NCBI RefSeq assembly: GCF_902459525.1
Contig: NZ_LR699166.1
Coordinates: forward strand, 1,183,501 to 1,247,500
DNA: 64,000 bases
Direction of reading: 5' to 3'
Source of the DNA: Sideroxydans sp. CL21
GTDB taxonomy: Bacteria; Pseudomonadota; Gammaproteobacteria; Burkholderiales; Gallionellaceae
Part shown: positions 35,301-45,911 of the stretch, in pieces
How positions within the stretch are numbered: position 1 is the stretch's first letter
Layout of the letters: every line of letters begins with the position of its first letter
Program-made: the position numbers and the translations under genes
Notes under the pieces: generated by a model
What the model saw: only the letters and a program-made list of their open reading frames with translations
Told to the model about the DNA's origin: nothing
The model's database searches: none

Positions 35301-35467
35301 TTTCCAGCGGTGCGGGCGCCAATGGACGTCATGCCATCGGAACAGGCGTCATGGGCGGCATGATCGCCGCGACGGTTATCGCGATCTTCATGGTTCCCGT
35401 TTTCTTCGTGGGTGTTCGCCGTATTTTCCCCGGTCATGCGCGGCACAAGGAGGACAAGCATGAGTAA
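32345..35467 (+). CDS. RND multidrug efflux pump (AcrB/MexB-like)
   Basis: A 1040-residue HAE1-family inner-membrane proton antiporter, with twelve membrane helices and two large periplasmic loops. Start is GTG (MFAKFFIDRPIFAWVIALIILLAGG, family-typical). The proton-relay aspartates in helix 4 are present (GIVVDDAIVVVENVERIM), as is the PxxxP-like first loop motif (PVTSYPSVAPPALAI). Drug specificity cannot be read. Nine bp after the adaptor gene and overlapping the channel gene by 8 bp, so one operon. Confidence 0.95.
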   Translation: MFAKFFIDRPIFAWVIALIILLAGGLSLRSLPVTSYPSVAPPALAITLAYPGASAQVVEDTAVSLVEQEMNGIEHLLYMESSSELGLGTITLTFESGTNLDAASVEAQNRIKRAEARLPDDVRRVGVTVAKAARNYLMFIALTSPDKSRDNVALGSYAATSLLESIRRVPGVGEAILFGTEYSMRLWLNPDKLHSYNLSPGDVSAAVRAQNTELAIGELGQLPAAPGQQLNAVIVTQSRLKTPEQFGNIIVRANPDGSTVRVKDVARVELGAQDYSIAARIDGQPAAAIAIRTTPEANALDTAKAVKAKMAELSKAFPKGIDWLIPYDTSEFIQISIAEVAKTLAEAMLLVFVVIYLFLGNLRATFIPSIVVPVALTGGMVGLYVIGYSINTLTLFAMVLAIGIVVDDAIVVVENVERIMTEDGLSPRDATYKAMGQIYTAIIAITLVLCAVFVPMAFFSGSVGAIYRQFSLTLIMTILFSLLMALTLTPALCATLLKHEPEKKPGGETGFFGWFNRLFVKTSDGYQNWVGKILKRMGRALVFYAAILVALGWLFVHLPTSFLPDEDQGYFLNVIQLPPGATRERSKEVLAEVEQYYMKQPEVAHAIGVLGFSFFGRGQNAATVFVRLKDWDERPEQSSSAASLVKKANMALFRIKEAFIFALNVPPIPELAATGGFDFRLQDRSGQGREKLLEARNMVLGMASKSPMIAGVRPEGQEAGPQLQIEVDRLKAKALGIDIANLNDTLQSMLGVTYINDFVREGRILRVQMQADSENRTTPSQIMRIPVRNMDGGMVPLSEFARTRWVAASPKLDRYNGLPAMKISGGPGPGHSTGDALLAMEDIASKLPPGMGFEWSGTSKEERVSGNQAPFLFALSVIAVFLCLAALYESWSIPLAVILVVPIGILGAVVAVTLRGLPNDVYFKVGLIVIIGLAAKNAILIIQFANDLLDEGHELIDATLEACRRRLRPILMTSIAFIFGVFPLAISSGAGANGRHAIGTGVMGGMIAATVIAIFMVPVFFVGVRRIFPGHARHKEDKHE

Positions 35468-36905
35468 TATAAAAACAAAATCGAAAGCTGCCGGAGTCTT
35501 GCTTGCGGCGCTGACGTTGGCAGCATGTACCAGCGGACCGGACTACAAGCGTCCGGACATGGTGTTGCCGGAAAGCTGGCCGGCGAAACAGGACGATGCC
35601 GCGGTAAAGCCCAGCGGCGTGACTGAACAATGGTGGCATCTCTATGCCGACGCGACCCTCGACAAGTTGGAAGAAGAAGCGCTGGCCCACAATGCGGACA
35701 TCCAAGTGGCAGTTTCCCATGTGTTGGAAGTGCGCGCCCAACTCGGGATCACCAAGGCAGACCAGTTCCCCGAGCTGAGTGCCAATGCAAGCCAGAGCCG
35801 CACCAAAGCGTCCACAGTCGGCGTTTTCCCGCTGCCGTCATACATACCGCCTACCCAGAACTTTTCGCACATCAGTCTTGATGCGAGTTATGAACTGGAT
35901 CTGTGGGGCAAACTGCGCCGCGCGACCGAAGCGGCACGGGCAAATCTGCTCAGTGCGGAGTCGGCGAGAGACACGGTGCGTCTTACGCTGACCACGCAAG
36001 TGGCGCAGCAGTATTTTGCCCTGGTCTCCCTGGATGCCCAAGAGGCAGCCACAAGGCGGTTGCTGACTGGCCGTCAGGACAGGTTGGAACTCAACAAAAA
36101 ACAGCTTGAGGTCGGCATGATTTCAGAATACGACCTGCATCAGGCTGAAGCCGATGTGGCTGCCGTACAATCGCAACTGGCATCTCTCGTTCAGGCGCGC
36201 AGCAAACAGGAAACCACGCTGACACTGTTGCTGGGACGCTCGCCGCGCGACGTGATGTCTAGTGAGCTGCAACGCGGCAGCCCGCTGCTGCCGGTGGCGT
36301 CGGTACCCGATGGGCTGCCTGCGGACTTGCTGTTGCGCAGACCCGACCTCAAGGATGCCGAGCAGCGCTTGGTGGCGTTGAACGCCAGTATCGGCGTGGC
36401 TCGGGCGCAGTATTTCCCGTCGATTTCCCTGACCTCTTATGTGGGCAGTGAAAGCGTGGCGTTCTCCAACCTGTTCACCAAGCCGGCGAACATTTTCCAG
36501 TTCGCGGGCAATGTCACCCAGCCGATCTTCAATGCGGGGCGCATCGGTTATCAGGTGGATGTGGCGGAAGCGCGCCGCGACCAGGCTCTGATCCAGTATA
36601 AGCAGGCTGTCGCCAACGCATTCGGCGATGTGCGCAACGCCTTGTCTGCCCAGGAATCAGCCAGACAGGTCCTGACTTTCGAAAGTGCGCGCAGCGATGC
36701 ATTGGAACAAGCCTACAAACAGGCCGATATGCGCTATCAGGCCGGGATCGCGAGTCGCCTGGAACTGCTGGATGTGGAGCGTAACTACCTGCAGGCCCAG
36801 TTGAACCGTCTCGATGCGGAGCGTGCACAGCGCAGTGCAGTTGCCGACCTGTTCAAGGCATTGGGCGGGGGCTGGAAAGCGCAGGAAGTTGCCAAGGCAC
36901 CGTGA
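35460..36905 (+). CDS. RND outer-membrane channel lipoprotein (OprM/NodT-like)
   Basis: A 481-residue TolC-family lipoprotein with lipobox LAACTSGPDYKRP, the usual NodT/OprM start. Helical hairpins characteristic of the family follow (QWWHLYADATLDKLEEEAL, LRRPDLKDAEQRL, RDQALIQYKQAVANAFGDVRNAL). It forms the outer-membrane exit duct for the pump encoded upstream. The ATG at 35460 overlaps the pump gene by eight bases, which implies translational coupling. Confidence 0.94.
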   Translation: MSNIKTKSKAAGVLLAALTLAACTSGPDYKRPDMVLPESWPAKQDDAAVKPSGVTEQWWHLYADATLDKLEEEALAHNADIQVAVSHVLEVRAQLGITKADQFPELSANASQSRTKASTVGVFPLPSYIPPTQNFSHISLDASYELDLWGKLRRATEAARANLLSAESARDTVRLTLTTQVAQQYFALVSLDAQEAATRRLLTGRQDRLELNKKQLEVGMISEYDLHQAEADVAAVQSQLASLVQARSKQETTLTLLLGRSPRDVMSSELQRGSPLLPVASVPDGLPADLLLRRPDLKDAEQRLVALNASIGVARAQYFPSISLTSYVGSESVAFSNLFTKPANIFQFAGNVTQPIFNAGRIGYQVDVAEARRDQALIQYKQAVANAFGDVRNALSAQESARQVLTFESARSDALEQAYKQADMRYQAGIASRLELLDVERNYLQAQLNRLDAERAQRSAVADLFKALGGGWKAQEVAKAP

Positions 36906-37039
36906 TTCACCCGGTTGATTCGACACGATGAAGGATTAACATCGTTCGGACGGAATAGGGGCAAATGGCATATCCAGGACTGGACAGTTTGCTGTCTTGC
37001 ACAGATTCGGTAGTTTCAAAACGGACTTCGTAACCAACA

Positions 37040-37068
37040 AAAAAGGCGACCTTCTGGGTCGCCTTTTT
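37040..37068. terminator. Strong rho-independent terminator
   Basis: A perfect 12 bp stem AAAAAGGCGACC (37040-37051) with GGTCGCCTTTTT (37057-37068) and a 5-base loop. It serves the minus-strand run ending with the PPIase gene at 37086 and possibly the efflux operon from the other side. Confidence 0.92.
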
Positions 37069-37085
37069 GCTGATATTACGACTGT

Positions 37086-37889
37086 TTACTCGATCTTGGC
37101 CTTGCTGCGCAGATCTTCGATAAGTTTCTGGACAGCTTCCTGTTGCTTGCGTTTTTCCAGATTGGGCTTCATTTCTTCAAAGGTCGGCACTTTCAACTCG
37201 CGCGTGTCTTCCAGTTTGATGATGTGCCAGCCGTATTGGGTTTGCACCGGATCACTGACTTGTCCCTTGCCCAATTTGAGTACGGCTTCGGCGAAGGGCT
37301 GTACGAAGTTGGATGGAACTGCCCAGCCCAGTTCGCCGCCATTGTCCTTGGAGCCGGGGTCTTTGCTATGCGCCTTGGCAATGGTGGCGAACTTGGCGCC
37401 TTTCTTCTTGAGTTCGGCTTCAACCTTCTTGGCTTCATCCTCGGATTCGACCAGGATGTGCGACAGTTTGTATTCCTTGTTGCCGACGCGAGCCTTCAGG
37501 GTTTCATATTCCTGCTTCAGCACGTCATCCGCGATGGGGTGGGTCTTGGCATAATCCTGCACGTATGCCCCGGCCAATACGGATTGTCTTGCCAATTCCA
37601 GTTGTTGAGCGACCTCCGGTTGCTTGTCCAGACTGCTCTTGGTAGCGGCCTGTGAAATGACTTCCAGATTGATGATGTCATCGCGGATCGCCTTGCGCAT
37701 TTCCGGGCTGTCGGGCTGGCCTTGCTGTGCGGCAGCCTTGATGCGCATATCGATGCGTGATTGCGGGATTGCTACGCCGTTTACCAGCGCAGCCGGTTTG
37801 TCAGCCGCCGCCTTGTCATCGGCAGCCTGTGCGCCTGCGGCAATAGCCAGCAATGCCGACAACAGGATGAATTTGGAAAATTTCAGCAT
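37086..37889 (-). CDS. Parvulin-type peptidyl-prolyl isomerase (PpiC/PrsA-like)
   Basis: A 267-residue exported foldase. The signal peptide MLKFSKFILLSALLAIAAGAQA is followed by an N-terminal helical chaperone part and a parvulin domain: YKLSHILVESEDEAKKVEAELK, FATIAKAHSKDPGSKDNGGELGW, and VQTQYGWHIIKLEDTR. The domain helps fold periplasmic and outer-membrane proteins. The start at 37889 removes a 63-codon extension with no homology. It is the last gene of the minus-strand run before the terminator. Confidence 0.93.
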   Translation of the reverse strand: MLKFSKFILLSALLAIAAGAQAADDKAAADKPAALVNGVAIPQSRIDMRIKAAAQQGQPDSPEMRKAIRDDIINLEVISQAATKSSLDKQPEVAQQLELARQSVLAGAYVQDYAKTHPIADDVLKQEYETLKARVGNKEYKLSHILVESEDEAKKVEAELKKKGAKFATIAKAHSKDPGSKDNGGELGWAVPSNFVQPFAEAVLKLGKGQVSDPVQTQYGWHIIKLEDTRELKVPTFEEMKPNLEKRKQQEAVQKLIEDLRSKAKIE

Positions 37890-37959
37890 GAGTCTTTCCT
37901 TTGTGAGTTGTAGAGGGGATTCGAAAATTATCCGACGCGCAATATAGCATGCCTTGCGC

Positions 37960-38262
37960 TCAGGCCGGAAAGACCTTCTTGAAAGGCCTGACCGCGACTT
38001 GGGTATAAACGCCGGCAGCAACATAGGGGTCTGCGCCCGCCCATGCCTCAGCGCTTTCCAGCGACTCGAATTCGGCAACGATCAGGCTACCGGTGAAGCC
38101 AGCGGTGCCGGGATCGACAGCGTCCACGGCGGGGAAAGGGCCTGCCAGCAAAAGCCGGCCAGCGTTCTGCAAAACTTGCAGCCGTTCCAGGTGTGCGGGT
38201 CGCGCGGCTTTGCGCTTTTCCAGGCTGTCGGGGGTATCCTGACCAAATATTGCATAGAGCAT
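37960..38262 (-). CDS. YciI family protein
   Basis: A 100-residue small dimeric-fold protein of the YciI/YCII group: [29 protein letters not shown] and the [29 protein letters not shown] motif with the conserved His/Asp pair. The role is uncertain; related proteins include dechlorination and sigma-factor-associated members. Start at 38262 follows a purine-rich ribosome site and gives the family-typical N-terminus. Confidence 0.88.
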   Translation of the reverse strand: MLYAIFGQDTPDSLEKRKAARPAHLERLQVLQNAGRLLLAGPFPAVDAVDPGTAGFTGSLIVAEFESLESAEAWAGADPYVAAGVYTQVAVRPFKKVFPA

Positions 38263-38315
38263 CTGTTTTTCCTCGGTTTTTGTTGTGTGTAATGCCGACT
38301 TTATTGAATATTGGC

Positions 38316-38861
38316 TCATTCTTTTTTGTGTTTGTCCGCTTCCACATATTTTGCCAGCATTGCCGCTTGCGCAAGAATGAACAGGAAGATCAGGCTGGTA
38401 ACGCCAAATAATTTGAAGTCGACCCAAATATCGGTTGAAAAGTTAAATGCGACATACAGGTTGATGGCGCCGAGTGCGGCAAAGAACAAGCCCCAGGCCA
38501 GGTTGACGTTCATCCAGGTCGAATCGGGCAGCGGAAGCTTGTCCTGCAACAGCGAACGCATCAGATTTTTTTTGAAAAAGACTGGCGCCAGCAATAATGC
38601 CAGGGCAAAAGACCAATACAGGACGGTCGGTTTCCACTTGATGAAAGTCTCATTGTGCAACAGCAATGTCGCTCCACCGAATACAGTGATGATGCCAAAG
38701 CTGGCCCATAACATCGTGTCGACCTTGCCATGCCGATATTTCACCCAGGCAACCTGGGCCAAGGTCGCGGCCATGGATACTGCCGTAGCGACGAATACAC
38801 CCGCAAATTTGAAGGTGATAAAAAAAACGATGACGGGGAACAGGTCAAAAAGTATTTTCAT
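38316..38861 (-). CDS. yciB: Septation protein A / inner membrane protein YciB
   Basis: A 181-residue inner-membrane protein of the YciB (IspZ) family with about five helices: [77 protein letters not shown]. It influences envelope properties and septation. Neighbouring yciI and msrB on the same strand are typical of betaproteobacteria. ATG at 38861 is the family start. Confidence 0.93.
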   Translation of the reverse strand: MKILFDLFPVIVFFITFKFAGVFVATAVSMAATLAQVAWVKYRHGKVDTMLWASFGIITVFGGATLLLHNETFIKWKPTVLYWSFALALLLAPVFFKKNLMRSLLQDKLPLPDSTWMNVNLAWGLFFAALGAINLYVAFNFSTDIWVDFKLFGVTSLIFLFILAQAAMLAKYVEADKHKKE

Positions 38862-38906
38862 GGAGACTCACTTGTTAAGCCGGGTTGCAGGCCGCGATTG
38901 GCATTA

Positions 38907-39299
38907 TTATTTTCTATCCAGTGCAAGTGAAGCCGAATTGATGCAAAAGCGCAATCCGGTCGGGTCCGGGCCGTCTTCGAACACGTGCCCCAGATGGGCA
39001 TCGCATGCAGCACAGCACACTTCGATGCGATCCATGCCGGTCGGATCTTCTTCGCGATATTCTAACGCGTCTTCGCTGACCGGTTGCCAGAAGCTCGGCC
39101 AGCCCGTTCCCGATTCGTATTTGGTCTCCGAATCGAACAGCGGATTTCCGCAGCAGATACAGCGATAGACGCCGATGTCGTGGCAATCCCAGTATTCTCC
39201 GGTAAAGGCCGGCTCAGTCCCGCATGCGCGGCAGACCTCGTACTGTTCAGGCGTCAATTCTTCACGCCATTCTTCTTCAGATTTTTCAATAGAGCTCAT
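38907..39299 (-). CDS. msrB: Methionine-R-sulfoxide reductase MsrB
   Basis: A 130-residue cytoplasmic enzyme reducing methionine-R-sulfoxide in proteins. It contains the structural zinc site (CRACGTEP, CICCGNP and CAACDAH patterns) and the catalytic Cys in RFCINSASL. Domain order and length match the family. It lies 3 bp from the gst gene and upstream of yciB. Confidence 0.95.
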   Translation of the reverse strand: MSSIEKSEEEWREELTPEQYEVCRACGTEPAFTGEYWDCHDIGVYRCICCGNPLFDSETKYESGTGWPSFWQPVSEDALEYREEDPTGMDRIEVCCAACDAHLGHVFEDGPDPTGLRFCINSASLALDRK

Positions 39300-39302
39300 G
39301 TT

Positions 39303-39911
39303 TTATCCTGCCAGTGAGGTTTGAACGCTCGGACGAGCACTGAGGCGGCTGAACCATGCAGCCAGGTTAGGATGCGTGCCGCGCCAGTCGCGTTCGGGTT
39401 GACGCAGATCGAGATAGGCCAGTGCACTCACCAGTGCCAGGTCGGCCAGCGTGATGCTTTTGCCCTCGCACCATTCACGCTGCCCCAGTTGGTCGGCAAT
39501 GTGGGCAAGCGCGCGGGTGACGGCCAGATTATGCATGTCGATGTTGCCCTGCTCCTGCTTCTCGGGCGGGCGGATGCGTTCCATGCGCACGACGATGGCC
39601 GAATCCATGATGCCGTCTGCGAGCGCTTCCCCGCGTTTGACGCGCATCCTCGCCAGCGCATCGTTGCGCGGGATCAGGATGGGCGTGTCGTTCAGCGTAT
39701 CGGCGTATTCGGCGATCACGGGCGAATCGAACACGCAAGTGCCGTCGTCGAGGATCAGCGCCGGGATGCGCCCGAGCGGATTGACGCTATACACCTGGCT
39801 GGTCGGTTCGCTCGGCGGGTCGATCACATAAGCGTGCGGGATCTTTTTTTCCAGCAACACCAGACGTGCTTTGCGCACGTAGGGACTGGTGTTCGAGCCG
39901 ATCAGTTTCAT
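39303..39911 (-). CDS. Glutathione S-transferase family protein
   Basis: A 202-residue cytosolic protein. The thioredoxin-like half reads MKLIGSNTSPYVRKARLVLLEK, with the Ser-Pro-Tyr segment near the active site, and VNPLGRIPALILDDGTCVFDSPVIAEYA, the glutathione-binding loop. The helical half ends LADLALVSALAYLDLR. Conjugating activity is inferred. The ATG overlaps the phoH stop by four bases. Confidence 0.92.
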   Translation of the reverse strand: MKLIGSNTSPYVRKARLVLLEKKIPHAYVIDPPSEPTSQVYSVNPLGRIPALILDDGTCVFDSPVIAEYADTLNDTPILIPRNDALARMRVKRGEALADGIMDSAIVVRMERIRPPEKQEQGNIDMHNLAVTRALAHIADQLGQREWCEGKSITLADLALVSALAYLDLRQPERDWRGTHPNLAAWFSRLSARPSVQTSLAG

Positions 39912-41320
39912 AGCACTTCCGCCGCGTGGTCGGCGAGGCGCGAACGCTCGCCGCGTTGCAGGGTGACGTGGCCGCTGTGCGCCCAGCCCTTGAACCGGTC
40001 CACCACGTAGGTCAGGCCGGAACTGCCTTCGGTGAGGTAAGGCGTGTCGATCTGCGCGATGTTGCCCATGCATACCACCTTGGTGCCGGGACCGGCACGG
40101 GTGATGAGCGTCTTCATCTGCTTGGGCGTCAGGTTCTGCGCCTCGTCGATGATCAGGTACTTGTTAAGGAAAGTACGGCCGCGCATGAAGTTGAGCGACT
40201 TGATCTTGATGCGCGAGCGGATCAGGTCGCGCGTCGCGGCGCGGCCCCATTCGCCGCCTTCGTCGTCGGATTTGTTGAGCACGTCCAGGTTGTCGTCCAG
40301 CGCACCCATCCACGGCGACATTTTCTCTTCCTCGGTGCCCGGCAGGAAACCGATGTCCTCGCCCACCGGCACGGTGACACGGGTCATGATGATTTCCGAA
40401 TAGAGCTTGTGTTCCAGCGTCTGCATGAGGCCGGCAGCCAGCGTGAGCAGGGTCTTGCCGGTACCGGCCTGGCCCAGCAGTGTGACGAAGTCGATCTCGG
40501 GATTCATCAGCAGGTTGAGCACGAAGTTCTGTTCTCGGTTGCGCGCGGTGATGCCCCAGATGGCGTTCTTGCTGTGTGTGTAGTCGGTGAGCGTGAGCAG
40601 GGTGGCGGCGGTGTCCTCCTGCGTGGCGACCACGGCATAGAAGGGTTTTTCCGGATCGTCCTGGTACACGAATTCGTTCACCAGCAGGTCGCGGCAGATG
40701 GGGCCCTTGATGTTGTAGAAGGTGTGCCCGGCCTGGATCCCGGATTTCATGTCCTTGCCGTTTTTATCCCAGAAATCGGCAGGCAATTCGCGCACGCCGG
40801 TATAGAGCAGGTCGGTATCTTCCAGCACCTTGTCGTTGAAATAATCCTGCGCCGACAGTCCCAGGGCACGCGCCTTGATGCGCATGTTGATGTCTTTGCT
40901 GACCAGTGCGATCTGGCGCTTGCTGTGCTGCGTGTGCAGATGGCTGACCACACCGAGGATGGCATTGTCGGCTTTGCCGTTTGCCAGGGTAGATGGCAAA
41001 GGGTCGTTGATGAACTCGGTTTGCAGGTACAGGCGTCCGGTCGCGTTCTTGTTGCCCAGCGCGTTCAGCGGCACACCCTCGTCGATGCTGTCTTCACTCG
41101 CACTGACGAGGTTGTCCAGGAAGCGGCTGGCCTGGCGCGCGTTGCGGGCGACTTCCGACATCCCTTTCTTGTTGTTGTCCAGCTCTTCCAGCACGAACAT
41201 CGGCAGGTAGACATCGTGTTCTTCGAAGCGGAACAGGCTGGTCGGATCGTGCATCAGCACGTTGGTGTCCAGCACGAAGAGTTTGGTGTCTTTGTCCGTT
41301 GTTGCTTTGCGTGCGTTCAT
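39908..41320 (-). CDS. PhoH-family ATPase with N-terminal PIN domain
   Basis: A 470-residue protein with an N-terminal PIN endonuclease domain (LFVLDTNVLMHDPTSLFRF; acidic residues at D-T-N and E-E-L-D) and a C-terminal PhoH ATPase. Walker A is GQAGTGKTLL. This PhoH2/YlaK-type combination is reported to unwind and cut RNA. The real start at 41320 (MNARKATTDKDTKLFVLDTN) excludes a 48-codon low-complexity extension. It sits 10 bp downstream of bcp on the same strand. Confidence 0.92.
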   Translation of the reverse strand: MNARKATTDKDTKLFVLDTNVLMHDPTSLFRFEEHDVYLPMFVLEELDNNKKGMSEVARNARQASRFLDNLVSASEDSIDEGVPLNALGNKNATGRLYLQTEFINDPLPSTLANGKADNAILGVVSHLHTQHSKRQIALVSKDINMRIKARALGLSAQDYFNDKVLEDTDLLYTGVRELPADFWDKNGKDMKSGIQAGHTFYNIKGPICRDLLVNEFVYQDDPEKPFYAVVATQEDTAATLLTLTDYTHSKNAIWGITARNREQNFVLNLLMNPEIDFVTLLGQAGTGKTLLTLAAGLMQTLEHKLYSEIIMTRVTVPVGEDIGFLPGTEEEKMSPWMGALDDNLDVLNKSDDEGGEWGRAATRDLIRSRIKIKSLNFMRGRTFLNKYLIIDEAQNLTPKQMKTLITRAGPGTKVVCMGNIAQIDTPYLTEGSSGLTYVVDRFKGWAHSGHVTLQRGERSRLADHAAEVL

Positions 41321-41330
41321 GTTGTCCTTG

Positions 41331-41786
41331 TTAGAGAGTTTGAACAAAAGTGAGTACTTCTTGCGCGTGACCGTCCGCCTTGAGGCCACGCCATTCCTTG
41401 ATGATGTTTCCCTTCTTGTCGAGCACGAAGGTGCTGCGCTCGATGCCGCGCACCTGTTTGCCATACATCATCTTCTGTTTCATCACCCCGAACAGATTGC
41501 ACACCGCTTCATTCTCGTCGGAGAGCAGTGCAAAAGGCAGGGTAAATTTCGCCTTGAAATTCTCGTGCGACTTGATGCTGTCGCGCGAGATTCCGACGAT
41601 TTCGCATCCCGCCTTGTTGAATTCCGCGTACAGGTCACGAAACTGTTGCGCTTCACTGGTACAACCGGGCGTGTTGTCCTTTGGATAAAAATAGATGACC
41701 AAGGATTTGCTGCGGATGGGGTACAGCGTGAAACCGGCACCGCCAGTGGCGGGCAGGGTGAAATCGTCTACAACTTGTTTTGGCAT
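41331..41786 (-). CDS. bcp: Thioredoxin-dependent peroxiredoxin (Bcp)
   Basis: A 151-residue peroxiredoxin of the Bcp/PrxQ class. The peroxidatic site is PKDNTPGCTSEAQQF. The resolving Cys five residues later, common in E. coli-type Bcp, is not Cys here (Ala-Gln instead), so it may resolve through another Cys or an external thiol. It destroys hydrogen and organic peroxides. AGGAG precedes the ATG. Confidence 0.94.
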   Translation of the reverse strand: MPKQVVDDFTLPATGGAGFTLYPIRSKSLVIYFYPKDNTPGCTSEAQQFRDLYAEFNKAGCEIVGISRDSIKSHENFKAKFTLPFALLSDENEAVCNLFGVMKQKMMYGKQVRGIERSTFVLDKKGNIIKEWRGLKADGHAQEVLTFVQTL

Positions 41787-41855
41787 CAATGGCTCCTGTT
41801 CCTGACTGCCATTGTTGACAAATTCTTTCGGGAAGGCAAGCGCAAATTGCACGGG

Positions 41856-43651
<1,796 letters not shown>

Positions 43652-43718
43652 TGCAGGGCGAATAACAATAATGTTTCTTCCGCCTGAAGGTGTAGGGTGG
43701 AAGTCAGGAGATAGCGTT

Positions 43719-44156
43719 ATGACTACCCCATTCACGGTCAGTCTGGTTTGTTGGCACGACGGCGAACCATTGTTGCGTGCCATACGCGAAGCGGTATTTA
43801 TCCGCGAGCAGAACGTTCCTGAAGAGCTGGAGTGGGATGGCAAGGACGAAGATTGCCGCCATGCCCTGGCTTTGAGCCTGAACGGCGATGCGATCGGTTG
43901 CGGGCGCATGCAGGCGAATGGACATATCGGACGCATGGCAGTATTACCGCAATGGCGCAAGCAGAAAGTGGGCACGGCCATTATTGAGGCGCTGCTCGAT
44001 GAAGCACGTTCACGCGGCTATAAACAGGTAGATGTGGACTCACAGACCTTCGCCATTCCGTTTTATCAGAAATTCGGCTTCGTCGAGCATGGCAAGGAAT
44101 TCATGGATGCCGGGATGCCGCACAAGAAAATGAAGCTGAAGCTACTTCCCCGCTAG
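43719..44156 (+). CDS. GNAT-family acetyltransferase (ElaA-like)
   Basis: A 145-residue acetyltransferase: VFIREQNVPEELEWDGKDEDCRHALAL, IGRMAVLPQWRKQKVGTAIIEALLDEA (acetyl-CoA loop QWRKQKVG), FYQKFGFVEHGKEFMDAGMPHKKM. The IREQNV start with EEL is typical of ElaA-like proteins of unknown substrate. The ATG at 43719 lies eight bases after AGGAG. The last 15 bp overlap the convergent CbiM-like gene. Confidence 0.88.
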   Translation: MTTPFTVSLVCWHDGEPLLRAIREAVFIREQNVPEELEWDGKDEDCRHALALSLNGDAIGCGRMQANGHIGRMAVLPQWRKQKVGTAIIEALLDEARSRGYKQVDVDSQTFAIPFYQKFGFVEHGKEFMDAGMPHKKMKLKLLPR

Positions 44157-44810
44157 ATATTCCTCGTCACTGAAATTCATTACTGCCTGCGGCTGGAATA
44201 CCACAAAGGCGGTGATCATCATGCCGGTGACGAAGCCCTCGGTGAACATGAGGATGGGCGACGCGACGAGATAGTAGTGCTGAATCTCTCCCCAGGTGTG
44301 GCGGCTCAGCAGCAACAGTAGCAGGGTGGTAGCCGTCACGTTCAGTACGATGGTGAGCATGCTGCAGAAGAAGCCGTTCCATAGTACGAACAAAAACAGA
44401 TTCTTCGGCAGGTGGCGTTTGCTGAAGCGCAGCAGCCACTCACTGAACAGCACGGGAAGGGCGACCATCAGCAGACCGTTAATGCCGAGCGTAATGAATC
44501 CCGCGTCCATACGCAGCCAGGTGGCCAGCATGACCAGCGTGATGCTGACAGTGGCGATCTGCCAGCCGAACATCAGCATGAACAATGTCGAACCCAGAAT
44601 GTGGAAGTTGAATCCGGGGCGGATGCCGACGTTGAATTGCCAGAAAATGAACGCGCCAAACACCAGGCCAACCAGCGCGTTTACCATGACAGCGTTATCC
44701 AGCAGGGTGCGCCAGGGAGCGCTACGTGCCGCGCTATACAGAAACAAAGCGAAGATAAAATTTGCCAACCACAGCCACTCTCCAGTCAGCAGTTGAGCAG
44801 GCAGATTCAC
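44142..44810 (-). CDS. CbiM-like ECF-type membrane protein
   Basis: A 222-residue protein with about seven membrane helices. The segment near the C-terminus, SPILMFTEGFVTGMMITAFVVFQPQAVMNFSDEEYL, resembles CbiM-family permease components of energy-coupling-factor transporters for cobalt, but no cbiQ, cbiO or cbiN partner is nearby. Function is inferred weakly; the substrate is unknown. Its ATG overlaps the ygfZ stop by four bases, so it is translationally coupled to ygfZ. Confidence 0.65.
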   Translation of the reverse strand: MNLPAQLLTGEWLWLANFIFALFLYSAARSAPWRTLLDNAVMVNALVGLVFGAFIFWQFNVGIRPGFNFHILGSTLFMLMFGWQIATVSITLVMLATWLRMDAGFITLGINGLLMVALPVLFSEWLLRFSKRHLPKNLFLFVLWNGFFCSMLTIVLNVTATTLLLLLLSRHTWGEIQHYYLVASPILMFTEGFVTGMMITAFVVFQPQAVMNFSDEEYLAGK

Positions 44811-45838
44811 GGCAGCGGGTAGGGCAGGTGCTGGAACTGCAAACGCGCACCCTTGATTTCGCCGAGATGCACCGGGAAAGAATCGTGGCTGGCGATCTGG
44901 ATCACGGCCAGCAGGTCATAACCGCCGCCGGGTGCCGCTTGCGCATTGACCACGGTGCCGCAACTCTGGCCTTCCATCTCCATGCTGAACAAATCATCGC
45001 CCGCTTGCGGCGCTGCGTCGCTTTCGACATGCGCCAGATACATGCGGCGTTTGTTCTTGCCCAGATACTGCATGCGTGCCACGATTTCCTGTCCCGGATA
45101 GCAGCCTTTCTTGAAATTCACCGCACCGATGAGATCGAGGTTTGCCATTTGAGGAACGAATGCTTCCTGTGTCTGCGGCAGGATGACAGGTATGCCCGCG
45201 CGGATGTTGAGCCAGTCCCAGCAGGAGGACCCGACTGGTTTTGCATCCGTGCCGAGCCGTTGCCACAGTGCAGGTGCGCGCTGCGGTGTGGTATTGAGCT
45301 GGAAGCGATCTGCACCGAGGCGAATCAGGCCGGTGTCTTCGTGATACACAATGTCGAGCGGATTCCGGGGCAGAACAGGGAATAGCTGCTGCAACAAGGC
45401 CGCGGTATTTGCGCCGGAAAGCCCTATGCACACAATGTTATCGCTCGCGTTCTCGATCTTCACTTTGGCGCGCAGCACGAACATGGACAGCTTCTTCTGG
45501 ATCGGCGCGAGCAGGCTTTGCGGCAGGTGCAGAAAGTATTCCGTCTCGTTGCGCCAAATCAGAAAAGTCGCCAGCGCACGGCCTTTCGCCGTGTTGAGGC
45601 TGCTGGGCAAGGCATGTTGCGGGGTGAGCGCGTTTACGTCGCTGCTGAACAGGTTATGCAGGAAGCCTTTGGCTTCTTCGCCGGAAACCCTGATGATGCC
45701 GAACTGCGACAAGTCGCACATCACTGAGCCATCGCGCGTGGCGATGCGCTCGGCGGCGGCATTGCCGAAATGCTGTATCACTCCGTCTTGTATTTGTGCG
45801 CCTTGCGCCGTAAGGAAATTCTGCCAATCTGGGTTCAT
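44807..45838 (-). CDS. ygfZ: YgfZ folate-binding protein
   Basis: A 343-residue protein related to glycine-cleavage T-protein. It has the YgfZ signature KGCYPGQEIVARMQYLGKNKRRMYL with conserved Cys. YgfZ binds tetrahydrofolate and helps maintain Fe-S enzymes such as MiaB. It is divergent from the peptide-binding protein gene, with 73 bp between starts. Confidence 0.95.
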   Translation of the reverse strand: MNPDWQNFLTAQGAQIQDGVIQHFGNAAAERIATRDGSVMCDLSQFGIIRVSGEEAKGFLHNLFSSDVNALTPQHALPSSLNTAKGRALATFLIWRNETEYFLHLPQSLLAPIQKKLSMFVLRAKVKIENASDNIVCIGLSGANTAALLQQLFPVLPRNPLDIVYHEDTGLIRLGADRFQLNTTPQRAPALWQRLGTDAKPVGSSCWDWLNIRAGIPVILPQTQEAFVPQMANLDLIGAVNFKKGCYPGQEIVARMQYLGKNKRRMYLAHVESDAAPQAGDDLFSMEMEGQSCGTVVNAQAAPGGGYDLLAVIQIASHDSFPVHLGEIKGARLQFQHLPYPLP

Positions 45839-45911
45839 TTTTCAAAAATCCGTTTGCATTCCAAGCTCAATCTTACCGCGAAGACAGACCTTTCGGCTAA
45901 ACTCTTGCGCC

